Assembly: GCA_947488345.1 (NCBI GenBank)
Contig: CANKZQ010000005.1
Span: 1-64,000 of the forward strand
Source of the DNA: an uncultured Flavobacteriaceae bacterium
GTDB lineage: Bacteria; Bacteroidota; Bacteroidia; Flavobacteriales; Flavobacteriaceae
Direction of reading: 5' to 3'
DNA: 64,000 bases
The position numbers and the translations under genes are program-made. This document shows, in pieces, positions 1 to 8,298 of the stretch (within the stretch, counting starts at the first letter, position 1; each line of letters opens with the position of its first letter). Below the pieces are notes generated by a model. The model did not search any database. It had not been told where the DNA came from and saw nothing but the letters and a program-made list of their open reading frames with translations.

Positions 1-269
1 ATTGAATCCCACATAAATAATATCTGAGAATAATTAGCGAGACAAAAAAGGAGCTCGCTTCTTTTTTGGAACGAAGTGTGGCTTTTGTTTTTCGATTTTC
101 AAGCAAAGCTTGCAGGGCACAATGGCTTCGCCATTGAATCCCACATAAATAATATCTGAGAATAATTAGCGAGACAAAAAAGGAGCTCGCTTCTTTTTTG
201 GAACGAAGTATGGCTTTTGTTTTTCGATTTTCAAGCAGAGCTTGCAGGGCACAATGGCTTCGCCATTGA
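1..269. repeat. 132-bp direct tandem repeat, two copies plus a 5-bp start of a third
   Basis: Positions 1-132 and 133-264 are the same 132-bp unit with only two substitutions. A third copy starts at 265 but diverges after five bases. Each unit contains several short inverted repeats: an A6-GGAGC / GCTTC-T6 hairpin, AAGC-3-GCTT, and AATGGC-ttc-GCCATT. One of the two substitutions lies in the loop of the AAGC hairpin, so pairing is kept. No open reading frame of useful length runs through it. The left boundary may lie outside the window, so the copy number is a minimum. It may be a REP- or MITE-like element or a repeated terminator module. No function can be assigned. Confidence 0.9.
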
Positions 270-310
270 TTCCCACCTCGAGTACGGTTATATCACCAAA
301 TTCCCAAAGT

Positions 311-350
311 TACTCCCTTAAAAGAGACATAATGCTCTCCAAAGGGAGTA
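311..350. repeat. 9-bp inverted repeat downstream of the receptor gene
   Basis: TACTCCCTT at 311-319 is perfectly complementary to AAGGGAGTA at 342-350, with a smaller AGAG/CTCT pair inside. It lies just past the stop of the minus-strand receptor gene, where a transcript end is expected. There is no clear T-run after the stem on the minus strand, so a role as terminator is only an inference. The rest of 270-377 shows nothing recognisable. Confidence 0.4.
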
Positions 351-377
351 GATTAAATAATTAACTCAAAAATATAC

Positions 378-2732
378 TTATAACAACTTATCGGCTTTCT
401 CGTTTTTATCTCTTTTTTTTCTCTTTACACTCTTGTTTTTGCCACTACCGAAACGGTAGGCCAATCCTAAATATACCGAACGTGAATCTCTTTTAAACTG
501 GCCTTCTTGAATGATGGTTCTAAACGTTTCGAAGGCGAAACGTTGCGTTTTAAAAATATCGTTAAAGTTGAGACTAAAAGTACCTTTTCCTTTCGCAAAA
601 TTATAGCGGGCACCTGCGTTCATAAAGAAATTATCCTTTAGGTCGTACTGTAAAATACTTTGCTTACCATTGTAAAAAGTAAAAAGCTGAAATGTAAGAT
701 TTTTTGATACTTTAAAGCTGTTGTTAAGCTTTACATTCATTAAGGTGTTGCTCACTTCTACAGGCTCATTTTCAATGAAACCTTTTTGAGTTCTCGAATA
801 CACATCAAAACTTCCATTGAGACTCCACCAATTATTAGGTTTGTAACTAACGGATAATTCTAATCCATAAGCATCATTACTATCAAAATTATCATAATCA
901 ATTATTAGTACTGCAGGATTCTCTACATCAAAAAATCCTCTTCTATTAATTTCATCGTTAATTCTTCTGTAGAAACCTCCAAATGTAAAATTTCCTTTAT
1001 CTAGTTTTCTCGTAAAGTTAAGCTCCATCGAATTTGTAAATTGAGGGACTAAACTTGGGTTCCCCGTAATAATGATTTGGGGCGTGCTTAATTGCCTTAT
1101 AGGATTAATTTGGTTCAAGGAAGGACGGTCAATTCTTCTACTAAAACTTATTTGATATGAATTTTTGCTCTCCTCACTTGGAGTATATTTTAAGAAACCA
1201 GAAGGATAGACATTAAAAAGTTTATCTGTAAAATTAAATGGATCTTGAGAGGCTTCATTAAATTGTGTATTCACATTGTAGTCTTCTAATCGTATACCAA
1301 GATTATATTGCCATTTTTCCAGACGATGACTAAAACTGGTATAAAAAGAATGAATAGTACGGTCATACCTAAAATCAGAATTATTGAAATCTGTTCGATC
1401 TGTTATGTAGCTATTTTCCGTGCGTCGCAAACGAGTTTCCAAACCAATTTCTAATGTTGAATTATTAGAAAATGAATTTGCATAATCTAAATTTATGGTT
1501 GTGTTGGTTCTTGTGTCATCAATAAATTCATCATAATTTGAAAGTGGCGTGTTTCCATTAAAATCAAAATCGTTGTTGGTATCACTTTTTAAGGTGTTAT
1601 AATCTACTTCAAGTTCAATAAAATGCCCTTCTTTTGAAAAATTATGTTTAAAGTCTACGTTATAAGATCCGTTAGTATTATCTCTATTCGTCAAATCAAA
1701 TTGATTAAAATCTGCACCAGGGGTATCCAAAAATCTGATGTTCCTTTCAGCGCTCAAGGATGCATCAAAATAATTCTGGTTGGTATAAACTGAAAAAGTG
1801 TTTCTATCGTTGATATAGTAGTCAACTCCAAATTTAATCACATGTGAAGAACGGTCGGCAATACTTAAAATATCCTGACCGGTCAGTTCAACGGTTCTAT
1901 TGATAAATCCGTTTGTAACTCCCTCTCCTAATCTGTTTCCATAGCTTCCATAGAAATTGACTTTTCCATTTCTATAATTTAAGCTTAGAGAATTGTTATA
2001 ACGCGCGCGTTCACCATAAGTAAAACCAGTATTAATGGAACCATTGAAACCTAAATTTGTGTTTTTTTTCAACGTTATGTTAATAATACCACTCATTCCT
2101 TCAGGATTGTATCTCGCTGATGGGTTTGTTATTAACTCAATAGTTTTTATAGATGTAGATGGTATTTGTTGCAATAGCTCACGAGAACTAATATTAGTAA
2201 TTTTACCATCGATCAGTACCCTCACGTTTTCGTTACCTCGTAATGATAAATCGCCATCTTGAGTAATACTTACTGATGGTATATTTCCCATTATATCGCT
2301 CGCAGAAGCTCCAATTGTAGTTAAATCTTTACCAACATTAATCACTTTTCTATCAATCTTTTGCTCAATAGTAGAGCGCTCGGCGGTTACCTGAACAGCT
2401 TCAAGAGTTAAAGCATCTTCTTCAATATAAATCTTTCCTAAGCGTAGCTTTTTATTGTTTTCATCTATTGTAATTACTCTTGTTTCTGTTTTGTATCCGA
2501 TAAACTGAACTTCAAATATGTATCGACCATATGGTATTTTTGATATCGCAAAAGAACCTGAGTCGTCAGTAATTCCACCTGTCGTGATAACATTACTAGA
2601 TTTAACTACAATATTCGCATAAGGAATGGTCTCCTGCGTATTTTTATCTAACACTTTACCAGTAATAGCGCCTTGTCCGTGTAGTGAAATAGAAATTAAT
2701 AAACTACAAATATAAAATAGTAATTGCTTCAT
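378..2732 (-). CDS. TonB-dependent receptor / outer-membrane beta-barrel family protein
   Basis: The product has 784 residues. It starts with a signal peptide (MKQLLFYICSLLISISLHGQ), then a carboxypeptidase-regulatory-like beta-sandwich (about 22-110), a plug-like domain with VLIDGKITN and IETLITNPSARYNPEG-like sequence (about 120-225), and a long barrel rich in alternating aromatic/polar strands. It resembles the Bacteroidota outer membrane beta-barrel family related to TonB receptors, which also includes the gene at 29763-32060. The C-terminus ends in a basic tail after the last strand. It starts 2 bp after the yceI-like gene, so the two are probably co-transcribed. The ligand is unknown. 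With no SusD partner next to it, a glycan-uptake role is not supported. Confidence 0.85.
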   Translation of the reverse strand: MKQLLFYICSLLISISLHGQGAITGKVLDKNTQETIPYANIVVKSSNVITTGGITDDSGSFAISKIPYGRYIFEVQFIGYKTETRVITIDENNKKLRLGKIYIEEDALTLEAVQVTAERSTIEQKIDRKVINVGKDLTTIGASASDIMGNIPSVSITQDGDLSLRGNENVRVLIDGKITNISSRELLQQIPSTSIKTIELITNPSARYNPEGMSGIINITLKKNTNLGFNGSINTGFTYGERARYNNSLSLNYRNGKVNFYGSYGNRLGEGVTNGFINRTVELTGQDILSIADRSSHVIKFGVDYYINDRNTFSVYTNQNYFDASLSAERNIRFLDTPGADFNQFDLTNRDNTNGSYNVDFKHNFSKEGHFIELEVDYNTLKSDTNNDFDFNGNTPLSNYDEFIDDTRTNTTINLDYANSFSNNSTLEIGLETRLRRTENSYITDRTDFNNSDFRYDRTIHSFYTSFSHRLEKWQYNLGIRLEDYNVNTQFNEASQDPFNFTDKLFNVYPSGFLKYTPSEESKNSYQISFSRRIDRPSLNQINPIRQLSTPQIIITGNPSLVPQFTNSMELNFTRKLDKGNFTFGGFYRRINDEINRRGFFDVENPAVLIIDYDNFDSNDAYGLELSVSYKPNNWWSLNGSFDVYSRTQKGFIENEPVEVSNTLMNVKLNNSFKVSKNLTFQLFTFYNGKQSILQYDLKDNFFMNAGARYNFAKGKGTFSLNFNDIFKTQRFAFETFRTIIQEGQFKRDSRSVYLGLAYRFGSGKNKSVKRKKRDKNEKADKLL

Positions 2733-2734
2733 GT

Positions 2735-3316
2735 TTATTTCACTTCGGTTAAATGAATTTCTGCTACTAGCTCAACCTCGTTACCTAATGCCATTTTTGC
2801 TGGAGGATAATTGGTGCCTACATTGAAATCCTCGCGTTTGACGATGCCAGTGACCGTAATGAATTTATTGTTTGTTTTAAAACGTGGATGCTCATAAGCA
2901 CCTTTTTCTATGCCTTTTAAAACAATGGATTTCGTAATACCAGTCATTGTAATATTTCCAATAATTTTATACTCATTGGCACTTATTTTAGAAATAGTGG
3001 TACTAACAAAGCTTATTTCTGGATGTTCTTCGGCACTAAAAAAATCGTTAGATCTTAAGTGTTTATCTCTATCTTTTTGACTCGTATTCACGGAGGTCGT
3101 TTTTATAGTAATTGTGATTGCAGATAGCTTATCTTTTTCTTGGGTAAATGTACCTGAATAGCGATCAAAGGAACCCTTTATCGTACCGACTTTAAAATAG
3201 GAAATACCGAAATTTATATTAGAATGATTGGAATCAATTTTCCAAGTAGATTTTTGAGCATTTATAGAAAGTGACCCTACAAATAAAGTAATACTTAATA
3301 TTAGAATTTTCTTCAT
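2735..3316 (-). CDS. YceI family periplasmic protein
   Basis: The product has 193 residues with a cleavable signal peptide (about 1-20, ending INAQ). The mature part matches the YceI lipocalin-like fold: the WKIDSNHSNINFGI start, the central GSFDRYSGTF segment and the DRDKHLRSNDFF segment are all characteristic. Family members bind isoprenoid or other amphiphilic lipids in a beta-barrel, and some are induced by alkaline or osmotic stress. The ligand here is unknown. It is the first gene of a likely two-gene operon with the downstream receptor (2-bp gap). It is transcribed away from the LytTR two-component pair, which shares the same intergenic region. Confidence 0.9.
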   Translation of the reverse strand: MKKILILSITLFVGSLSINAQKSTWKIDSNHSNINFGISYFKVGTIKGSFDRYSGTFTQEKDKLSAITITIKTTSVNTSQKDRDKHLRSNDFFSAEEHPEISFVSTTISKISANEYKIIGNITMTGITKSIVLKGIEKGAYEHPRFKTNNKFITVTGIVKREDFNVGTNYPPAKMALGNEVELVAEIHLTEVK

Positions 3317-3471
3317 GGCTTTGACTGTTTTTTAATAAATTTTATATGAATAATTGTTGTTTTGCTGCTAAAATAATTGGAGGTTCTACACGCAGGAAAT
3401 GAGCGTTTAGAAATACTCTAAACAGCGATAAAAAGTTGATAACAAGCGATTAGTAGTTTTGTCTACACAAA

Positions 3472-3488
3472 AGGTGTTTTTGACACCA
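3472..3488. repeat. short inverted repeat in the divergent intergenic region
   Basis: GGTGT-ttttg-ACACC lies midway between the YceI gene and the LytS-like kinase gene. It could be an operator shared by the divergent genes, for example for the LytTR regulator, but there is only one copy and the match to any known site is unproven. Confidence 0.25.
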
Positions 3489-3528
3489 CTTATCGACAAT
3501 TGGAATGTCATTTATAAGAGGCGTTGTT

Positions 3529-3536
3529 TAAATTTG
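3529..3536 (+). promoter_or_regulatory. -7 promoter motif TAnnTTTG upstream of the LytS-like kinase
   Basis: TAAATTTG matches the Bacteroidota primary sigma-factor -7 consensus TAnnTTTG and lies 26 bp before the ATG at 3563. The nearest upstream TTG (3500-3502) is 26 bp away, slightly longer than usual for the -33 element. Confidence 0.5.
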
Positions 3537-3562
3537 TACATTGACATTCAATTCAAACGACT

Positions 3563-4624
3563 ATGTGGCAACGAGCACAACATTTTTTAGAAGTCTCAAG
3601 GTTTAAGTATGTGATTTTTGGAGTGATTATTTTTGCCTTTTCTGCATCAACATCAAGTTGGTACTACACTACTAAAAATGAGCTATTCATAACTTTTGGC
3701 ATTCGGGTAGTATTACAAATTCTATTGGCTTATATCATTATAGAGCTATTAATTATACAACTCTTAAACAAGGGAAAAACTGTTGCTTTTGTTTTTACTA
3801 TAACGGCGACATTACTTGCATTTTACGTTGTTTGTAACCTCATTTTTATTTATTTTTTCGAACCGACCTTTCCTACTACTTATGTGAACTATGTTAAACG
3901 TTTTGAGGACGCTTCATTCTTAGGAAGACTTACAAATATTAGTGAGTTTATATCAAAATCATTGTATCTTTTATATCCCACTCTCTTGTTATTGGTCTTC
4001 AAACTATACACTGAAAAACAACATTTACTAAAACTGACAGAACAAAAGAAAACGGCAGAATTAGTTGCTTTAAAAAATCAACTAAACCCTCATTTTTTAT
4101 TTAACACTTTAAATAACTTGTATGCATTAGCCTTGAAGAAATCTGATGATACTACAAAAGTAATTCAGAAGCTCTCGCATATCTTAGATTATATTTTATA
4201 TCGTTGTAATGATGAATATGTATTATTAGATAAGGAGATTGATTTAATTGAAAACTACTTGTCTTTAGAAAAAATAAGATACGCAGATAGAGTCAAAATT
4301 TCTTTTAGTAAAAATGTGACTGGTCAGGAAAAGATAGCGCCATTATTGTTGCTTACGTTTGTAGAAAATGCTTTTAAACATGGTGTTGTTAACGAGATAA
4401 AACAAGCCATCATCAATATTAATATCTCAAAAAAAGGAGACCAATTAGTGTTTAAGGTTGAAAACAGCAAACCCGATGCTGTGGAATACTCGAACAATAG
4501 AGAATCCATTGGGCTTAAAAACATTAAAAAGCAATTAGATTTGTTGTATCCCACAACTCATGACTTAATCATCGAAAACAAATCCAACACCTTTTCTGCG
4601 AACCTTAAACTAGATATCATATGA
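3563..4624 (+). CDS. LytS-like sensor histidine kinase (His_kinase family)
   Basis: The product has 353 residues. Four predicted membrane helices (about 16-36, 46-68, 75-98, 130-149) are followed by a short coiled linker and a kinase core. The phosphoacceptor box is QLNPHFLFNTLNNL with His177, the hallmark of the LytS/YehU class. The ATP-binding N-box is FVENAFKHG. No extracytoplasmic domain of size is present, so the signal is probably sensed in or near the membrane. It overlaps the next gene by 4 bp (ATGA at 4621), so the pair is translationally coupled and the partner regulator is clear. The target genes are unknown; the divergent YceI/receptor operon is a candidate by position only. Confidence 0.93.
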   Translation: MWQRAQHFLEVSRFKYVIFGVIIFAFSASTSSWYYTTKNELFITFGIRVVLQILLAYIIIELLIIQLLNKGKTVAFVFTITATLLAFYVVCNLIFIYFFEPTFPTTYVNYVKRFEDASFLGRLTNISEFISKSLYLLYPTLLLLVFKLYTEKQHLLKLTEQKKTAELVALKNQLNPHFLFNTLNNLYALALKKSDDTTKVIQKLSHILDYILYRCNDEYVLLDKEIDLIENYLSLEKIRYADRVKISFSKNVTGQEKIAPLLLLTFVENAFKHGVVNEIKQAIININISKKGDQLVFKVENSKPDAVEYSNNRESIGLKNIKKQLDLLYPTTHDLIIENKSNTFSANLKLDII

Positions 4625-5343
4625 GCTTTAAATGTTTGATCATAGATGATGAACCCTTAGCGCGAGAACTTCTTGAAACGTATGTATTAAAAATACCTGA
4701 TTTTGAAATAGCAGCTTCTTGTTCAAGTGCCATTGAAGCAAGTACTATATTGAGTTCTACACAAATTGACTTGTTATTTTTAGATATTGAAATGCCCGTT
4801 TTGAAAGGCACCGATTTTTTCAAAAATCTGATACACAAGCCCGAGGTGATTTTCACAACTGCTTATAGAGATTATGCTCTTGATGGTTTTGAATTAAATG
4901 CGCTTGATTATTTATTGAAACCCGTCTTTTTTGAACGTTTTTTCCTCGCAATCCAAAAGTTTTTAAAAAAGAGGCAAACAATGCATGGCATATTCATTGA
5001 AGAAATCCCAGAGAATAAAGGAAGTTATCTTTTTGTAAATAAGGCAAAGAAACAGATTAAAATAGTGTTTGATGATGTGTTATATGTAGAGAGTTTAAAA
5101 GACTACATAAAAATACATTTACATGAAAAAGAAGCAGTAATGGTTAAGGAAAGTATATCGGCATTTGAAAAGCGAATTGATCAACGCTTTATTCGTCTGC
5201 ATAGATCATACATCGTCAATTCTGAAAAAATTACAGCATATACTAAAAATGATGTTGAGGTAGGACAAATAGAAATTCCGATAGGAAATAATTATAAGGA
5301 CAACATGCTTCCTTTTTTAAAATCAGTTAAGCCTTATTCTTAG
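4621..5343 (+). CDS. LytTR-type response regulator
   Basis: The product has 240 residues. The receiver domain (about 3-120) shows the acidic pair in LIIDDEP, phosphoacceptor Asp55 in FLDIEMP, and Lys in DYLLKPV. A LytTR DNA-binding domain follows (about 140-236), with the typical VESLKDYIKIH and FIRLHRSYIVN segments. This class binds paired short direct repeats with its beta-rich LytTR domain. It follows the LytS-like kinase with a 4-bp overlap and closes the operon. The next gene is convergent, with 67 bp between stops and no strong terminator hairpin visible. Confidence 0.94.
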   Translation: MSFKCLIIDDEPLARELLETYVLKIPDFEIAASCSSAIEASTILSSTQIDLLFLDIEMPVLKGTDFFKNLIHKPEVIFTTAYRDYALDGFELNALDYLLKPVFFERFFLAIQKFLKKRQTMHGIFIEEIPENKGSYLFVNKAKKQIKIVFDDVLYVESLKDYIKIHLHEKEAVMVKESISAFEKRIDQRFIRLHRSYIVNSEKITAYTKNDVEVGQIEIPIGNNYKDNMLPFLKSVKPYS

Positions 5344-5410
5344 AGTGTTATTCGAGAATGTCGATCAAGTTCCTATTTCTTTTGAAGTTCAACGTATTTT
5401 TGTAGGATGA

Positions 5411-6754
5411 TTAAAACACCAAACTAAAAACAGTCCCCTCATTTTCTTTACTATTCACTAAAATCCTGCCTTTATGGAGCAGCATAATTTGCTTACAAAG
5501 ACTTAAACCAATACCGCTACCCGTAGCTTTACTGGTAAAAAAAGGAATAAAAATACTTTCCATGATATCTTGCGGAATACCAGCACCGTTATCGAAAACT
5601 TTTATAATAATATCGCGATTCGGAGCTTGAGAAGCTTGAATTTTTATGTGGGCATCTGGCTGATTCTTGCACGCATCGATGGCATTCAGAATTAAATTTA
5701 TCAGTACCTGTTCTATGAGATGTGCATCTATATCCAGTTCAAGGCGAGGAGTTGAAATGTTAAAATCAACTGCTATATTTTTTGCTTTGATTGATGGCTC
5801 CATCAACAATTGAATATTTTTAAAAAGCTCAGATATCTTAGTTTTTTGAAGGTTTAAATGCGTTACTTTACTCAAACTTCGATAGGTTTTCGCAAACTTT
5901 AGTAAGCCTTCACCTCTGTTTTTGATGGTTCTTATGCCCGCATGTAGATCTTCCAGTTCAAGTTTATTTTCATTTGGGTGCTCCAAAGCGAGCTGTACAT
6001 TTCGCTGCAGGGTATCTGCCAGTGATGAAATAGGTGCAATAGAATTCATTATTTCATGCGTCATAACACTCAATAATTTTTTCCAAGCTTCTGATTCATT
6101 TTTATTTAAAGTATCATCAATATTTTGAACAACAATTAGTTTAAATGCATCCTCATTTACTTGGAAGACAGTATCAGAGATCAATACTTTTATCTTTTCG
6201 TTTTGAACAGCTATTGATATAGAGTTCGGTTCTCTGTGATATGTCTCAAAAATAGTTGCGTATAAGTCAGGCTTTCTTTTTTCAACAAATCGAATATTTT
6301 TAAACGATGGGAAATCCAAGGTCTCTCTAAATGAATCATTACTCCAAAGTACATCTCCGGTTTCCAAATTGTAGGAGATAATACCAATGTCTACCATCTC
6401 TAAGATCTTTTGCAGATAGACATATTGAGCTTCGTTTTGCGAGTTTATTTCTTTTATAGTACGATTAATCTCATTAAATCCAGTGTATAAAAATCGGATG
6501 TCTTTTGGACCTCTATCCTCTGGAAACCATCTTGAAAAATCACGATATTTTACCGCTTCAAAGAAATCATCCATAGCTACAAAGCGACGCTTTACAAAGG
6601 TATATGTATTAACAATCAAGTAGAGAAGTACAAGAAAAGATAGCGCAATTATCGCGTGATTTTTCTGATATACAAAATAGGTCACAGTAAGGATTGTCAG
6701 CACCAGTAACAGCACCCGAAAAAAAAGTCGGAAGATGTAGCCTCTATAATTCAT
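5411..6754 (-). CDS. NtrB-type membrane sensor histidine kinase
   Basis: The product has 447 residues. Two N-terminal membrane helices (about 9-29 and 34-54) are separated by only about four residues, so there is essentially no periplasmic sensor. A HAMP-like linker, a PAS-like domain (about 110-215), a dimerisation/phosphoacceptor helix with His233 in MTHEIMNSIAP, and a HATPase domain with DNGAGIP and GSGIGLSL follow. The MTHEIMNSIAP box is common in kinases paired with sigma54-dependent regulators in Bacteroidota. The gene overlaps the upstream regulator by 11 bp. Its probable output is the export cluster that starts at 8299. Confidence 0.93.
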   Translation of the reverse strand: MNYRGYIFRLFFRVLLLVLTILTVTYFVYQKNHAIIALSFLVLLYLIVNTYTFVKRRFVAMDDFFEAVKYRDFSRWFPEDRGPKDIRFLYTGFNEINRTIKEINSQNEAQYVYLQKILEMVDIGIISYNLETGDVLWSNDSFRETLDFPSFKNIRFVEKRKPDLYATIFETYHREPNSISIAVQNEKIKVLISDTVFQVNEDAFKLIVVQNIDDTLNKNESEAWKKLLSVMTHEIMNSIAPISSLADTLQRNVQLALEHPNENKLELEDLHAGIRTIKNRGEGLLKFAKTYRSLSKVTHLNLQKTKISELFKNIQLLMEPSIKAKNIAVDFNISTPRLELDIDAHLIEQVLINLILNAIDACKNQPDAHIKIQASQAPNRDIIIKVFDNGAGIPQDIMESIFIPFFTSKATGSGIGLSLCKQIMLLHKGRILVNSKENEGTVFSLVF

Positions 6755-8090
6755 ACTTATCCAATCGTCTATAAAGGGCAGCTCGAGTAATGCCTAATTC
6801 TTTGGCAGATTTAGAAACGTTTCCTTTGTTTTTTTCTAAAACGGTTAAAATGGCATTCTTCTCAATATCATCCAAATTCATAGTTGTTGGTGCGGACACT
6901 GAGCGTGGTCGTTCTATAGAAGAAAACACCAAATCTTCGGCTTTAAGTATGGTGTCATCAGTCATAATTACAGCGCGTTCTAGAATGTATTGAAGCTCTC
7001 TCACATTACCAGGAAAATCATGCTTTTTTAATTTTGAAATAAAGCCAGTATCAAAAGTGAAAGGTGTTTTATTGTATTTATCTGCATACAGTGAAACGAA
7101 ATACTTCGAGAGTTCTGTAATATCATTACCACGATCTCTCAAAGGAGGAACAATCACATCGACAGTATTGATACGGTAAATGAGATCTTTTCTAAACTTT
7201 TTTTCGTCGGCAAGTATTTTAGGGTCTATATTGGTTGCACAAATGAGGCGTATATCAATTGGAATAGATTCGTTTGAACCGAGTGGAGTCACCATCCTAT
7301 TTTGTAATACAGTGAGCAAACGTACTTGTTGTCCTAAAGTAATATTACCAATTTCATCAAGAAAAAGTGTGCCTCCGTTTGCAGCTTCAAAACGTCCTTT
7401 TCGATCTTCACGTGCATCAGTAAACGCTCCTTTTTTATAACCAAATAATTCGCTTTCAAATAGTGAGGAAGATAAAGAACCAACATCTACCTTTATAAAG
7501 GGTTGATTACTTCGATTTGAATTATCATGTAGTGCTTTTGCAATTAAGTCTTTACCCGTTCCGTTTTCACCGAGTATTAAAACATTTGCATCAGTGGGGG
7601 CTACTTTTTTAAGCTTTACAAAGACGTCATTCATAGCCTCACTCTCTCCAATAATTTTGACATTAGTAGGGCCGAGAATTGTCTTTTTGCCCGTAGTAGA
7701 CTTTTTAGCCTTAAGTAAAGAAGTAATGGTATTGGTAATTTTTTCATTCTTCCACGGTTTTACTAAAAAGTCAGAGGCTCCTTCTTTCAAACCTCGAATT
7801 GCCAAATCAATATCGGCATAAGCCGTAATCAAAATAACCGAAGTGTCTGGACGTTGTTTTTTAATTTTATTCAACCAAAAAATACCTTCATTACCTGTAT
7901 TTACAAGCCCGTTAAAATTCATATCAAGAATGATAATATCGAAATTTTTATTGGCAATTTGAGAACCAATATTGCTTGGGTTCTTTTCGATAACGACTTC
8001 TTTGACCAAAGGTTTTAGTAAAAGACGTAATGCAGTCAATACATCCAAATCATCATCTATTACTAATATGCTTGCTTCTTTTAATACCAT
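6744..8090 (-). CDS. NtrC-family sigma54-dependent response regulator
   Basis: The product has 448 residues: receiver domain with Asp56 in LDMNFNG; AAA+ sigma54-interaction domain with Walker A GENGTGKD (174-181), L1 loop GAFTDA (221-226) and Walker B GGTLFLDEIG; and a C-terminal Fis-type helix-turn-helix (about 424-448). The canonical sigma54-contacting loop is GAFTGA. The Gly-to-Asp change at the fifth position is seen here and, from memory, is frequent in Bacteroidota homologues. It forms an operon with the kinase (11-bp overlap). It is divergent from the export cluster, and the repeated operators at 8161-8199 lie between them, so it probably activates that cluster and may regulate itself. 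Confidence 0.95.
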   Translation of the reverse strand: MVLKEASILVIDDDLDVLTALRLLLKPLVKEVVIEKNPSNIGSQIANKNFDIIILDMNFNGLVNTGNEGIFWLNKIKKQRPDTSVILITAYADIDLAIRGLKEGASDFLVKPWKNEKITNTITSLLKAKKSTTGKKTILGPTNVKIIGESEAMNDVFVKLKKVAPTDANVLILGENGTGKDLIAKALHDNSNRSNQPFIKVDVGSLSSSLFESELFGYKKGAFTDAREDRKGRFEAANGGTLFLDEIGNITLGQQVRLLTVLQNRMVTPLGSNESIPIDIRLICATNIDPKILADEKKFRKDLIYRINTVDVIVPPLRDRGNDITELSKYFVSLYADKYNKTPFTFDTGFISKLKKHDFPGNVRELQYILERAVIMTDDTILKAEDLVFSSIERPRSVSAPTTMNLDDIEKNAILTVLEKNKGNVSKSAKELGITRAALYRRLDKYEL

Positions 8091-8160
8091 TGATACAATA
8101 ATACAATATTATTGGCAGCCTAAAAAAATTAGAAATAGAAATAATTCAAGCGTAGTATCA

Positions 8161-8199
8161 TGTATCAAAATCGAACAGAGAGTGTATCAAAACCGAACA
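8161..8199. promoter_or_regulatory. Tandem operator pair (probable NtrC-type enhancer), copy 1
   Basis: TGTATCAAAATCGAACA (8161-8177) and TGTATCAAAACCGAACA (8183-8199) differ at one base and are 22 bp apart start to start, about two helical turns. The second is repeated exactly at 22516-22532 in front of the second promoter of the same gene cluster. Each is an imperfect palindrome of the TGT-n11-ACA type. The centre of the second site is 63 bp before the GG of the sigma54-like promoter, a normal position for an activator of this class. The likely binder is the regulator encoded at 6744-8090. Confidence 0.75.
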
Positions 8200-8251
8200 C
8201 TTTCGGAATCTGGAATAAACGTAAAATACTGATTTTTAATCACTTATTTTT

Positions 8252-8268
8252 TTGGCATCATCTTAACT
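8252..8268 (+). promoter_or_regulatory. Sigma54-like promoter of the export cluster
   Basis: TTGGCATCATCTTAACT has a perfect -24 half (TTGGCA) and a weaker -12 half in which the usual TTGC is TAAC; the spacing between the key GG and the final C fits sigma54. The same element with two substitutions (TTGGCATTATCTTGACT) occurs at 22585-22601. A start site near 8279 would leave a leader of about 20 bases before the ATG at 8299. Assignment rests on the -24 match, the duplicated arrangement and the adjacent NtrC-type gene. Confidence 0.65.
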
Positions 8269-8298
8269 ATATAATACGTGTAACTAAAAAAATAACGA

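Noticed and set aside
1-269. CRISPR array
   Set aside because: The repeat unit is 132 bp with no regular unique spacers and no cas genes nearby.
8112-8117. Another TTGGCA near the regulator start
   Set aside because: The following bases have no -12-like element at the right spacing, so it is not a convincing sigma54 promoter.
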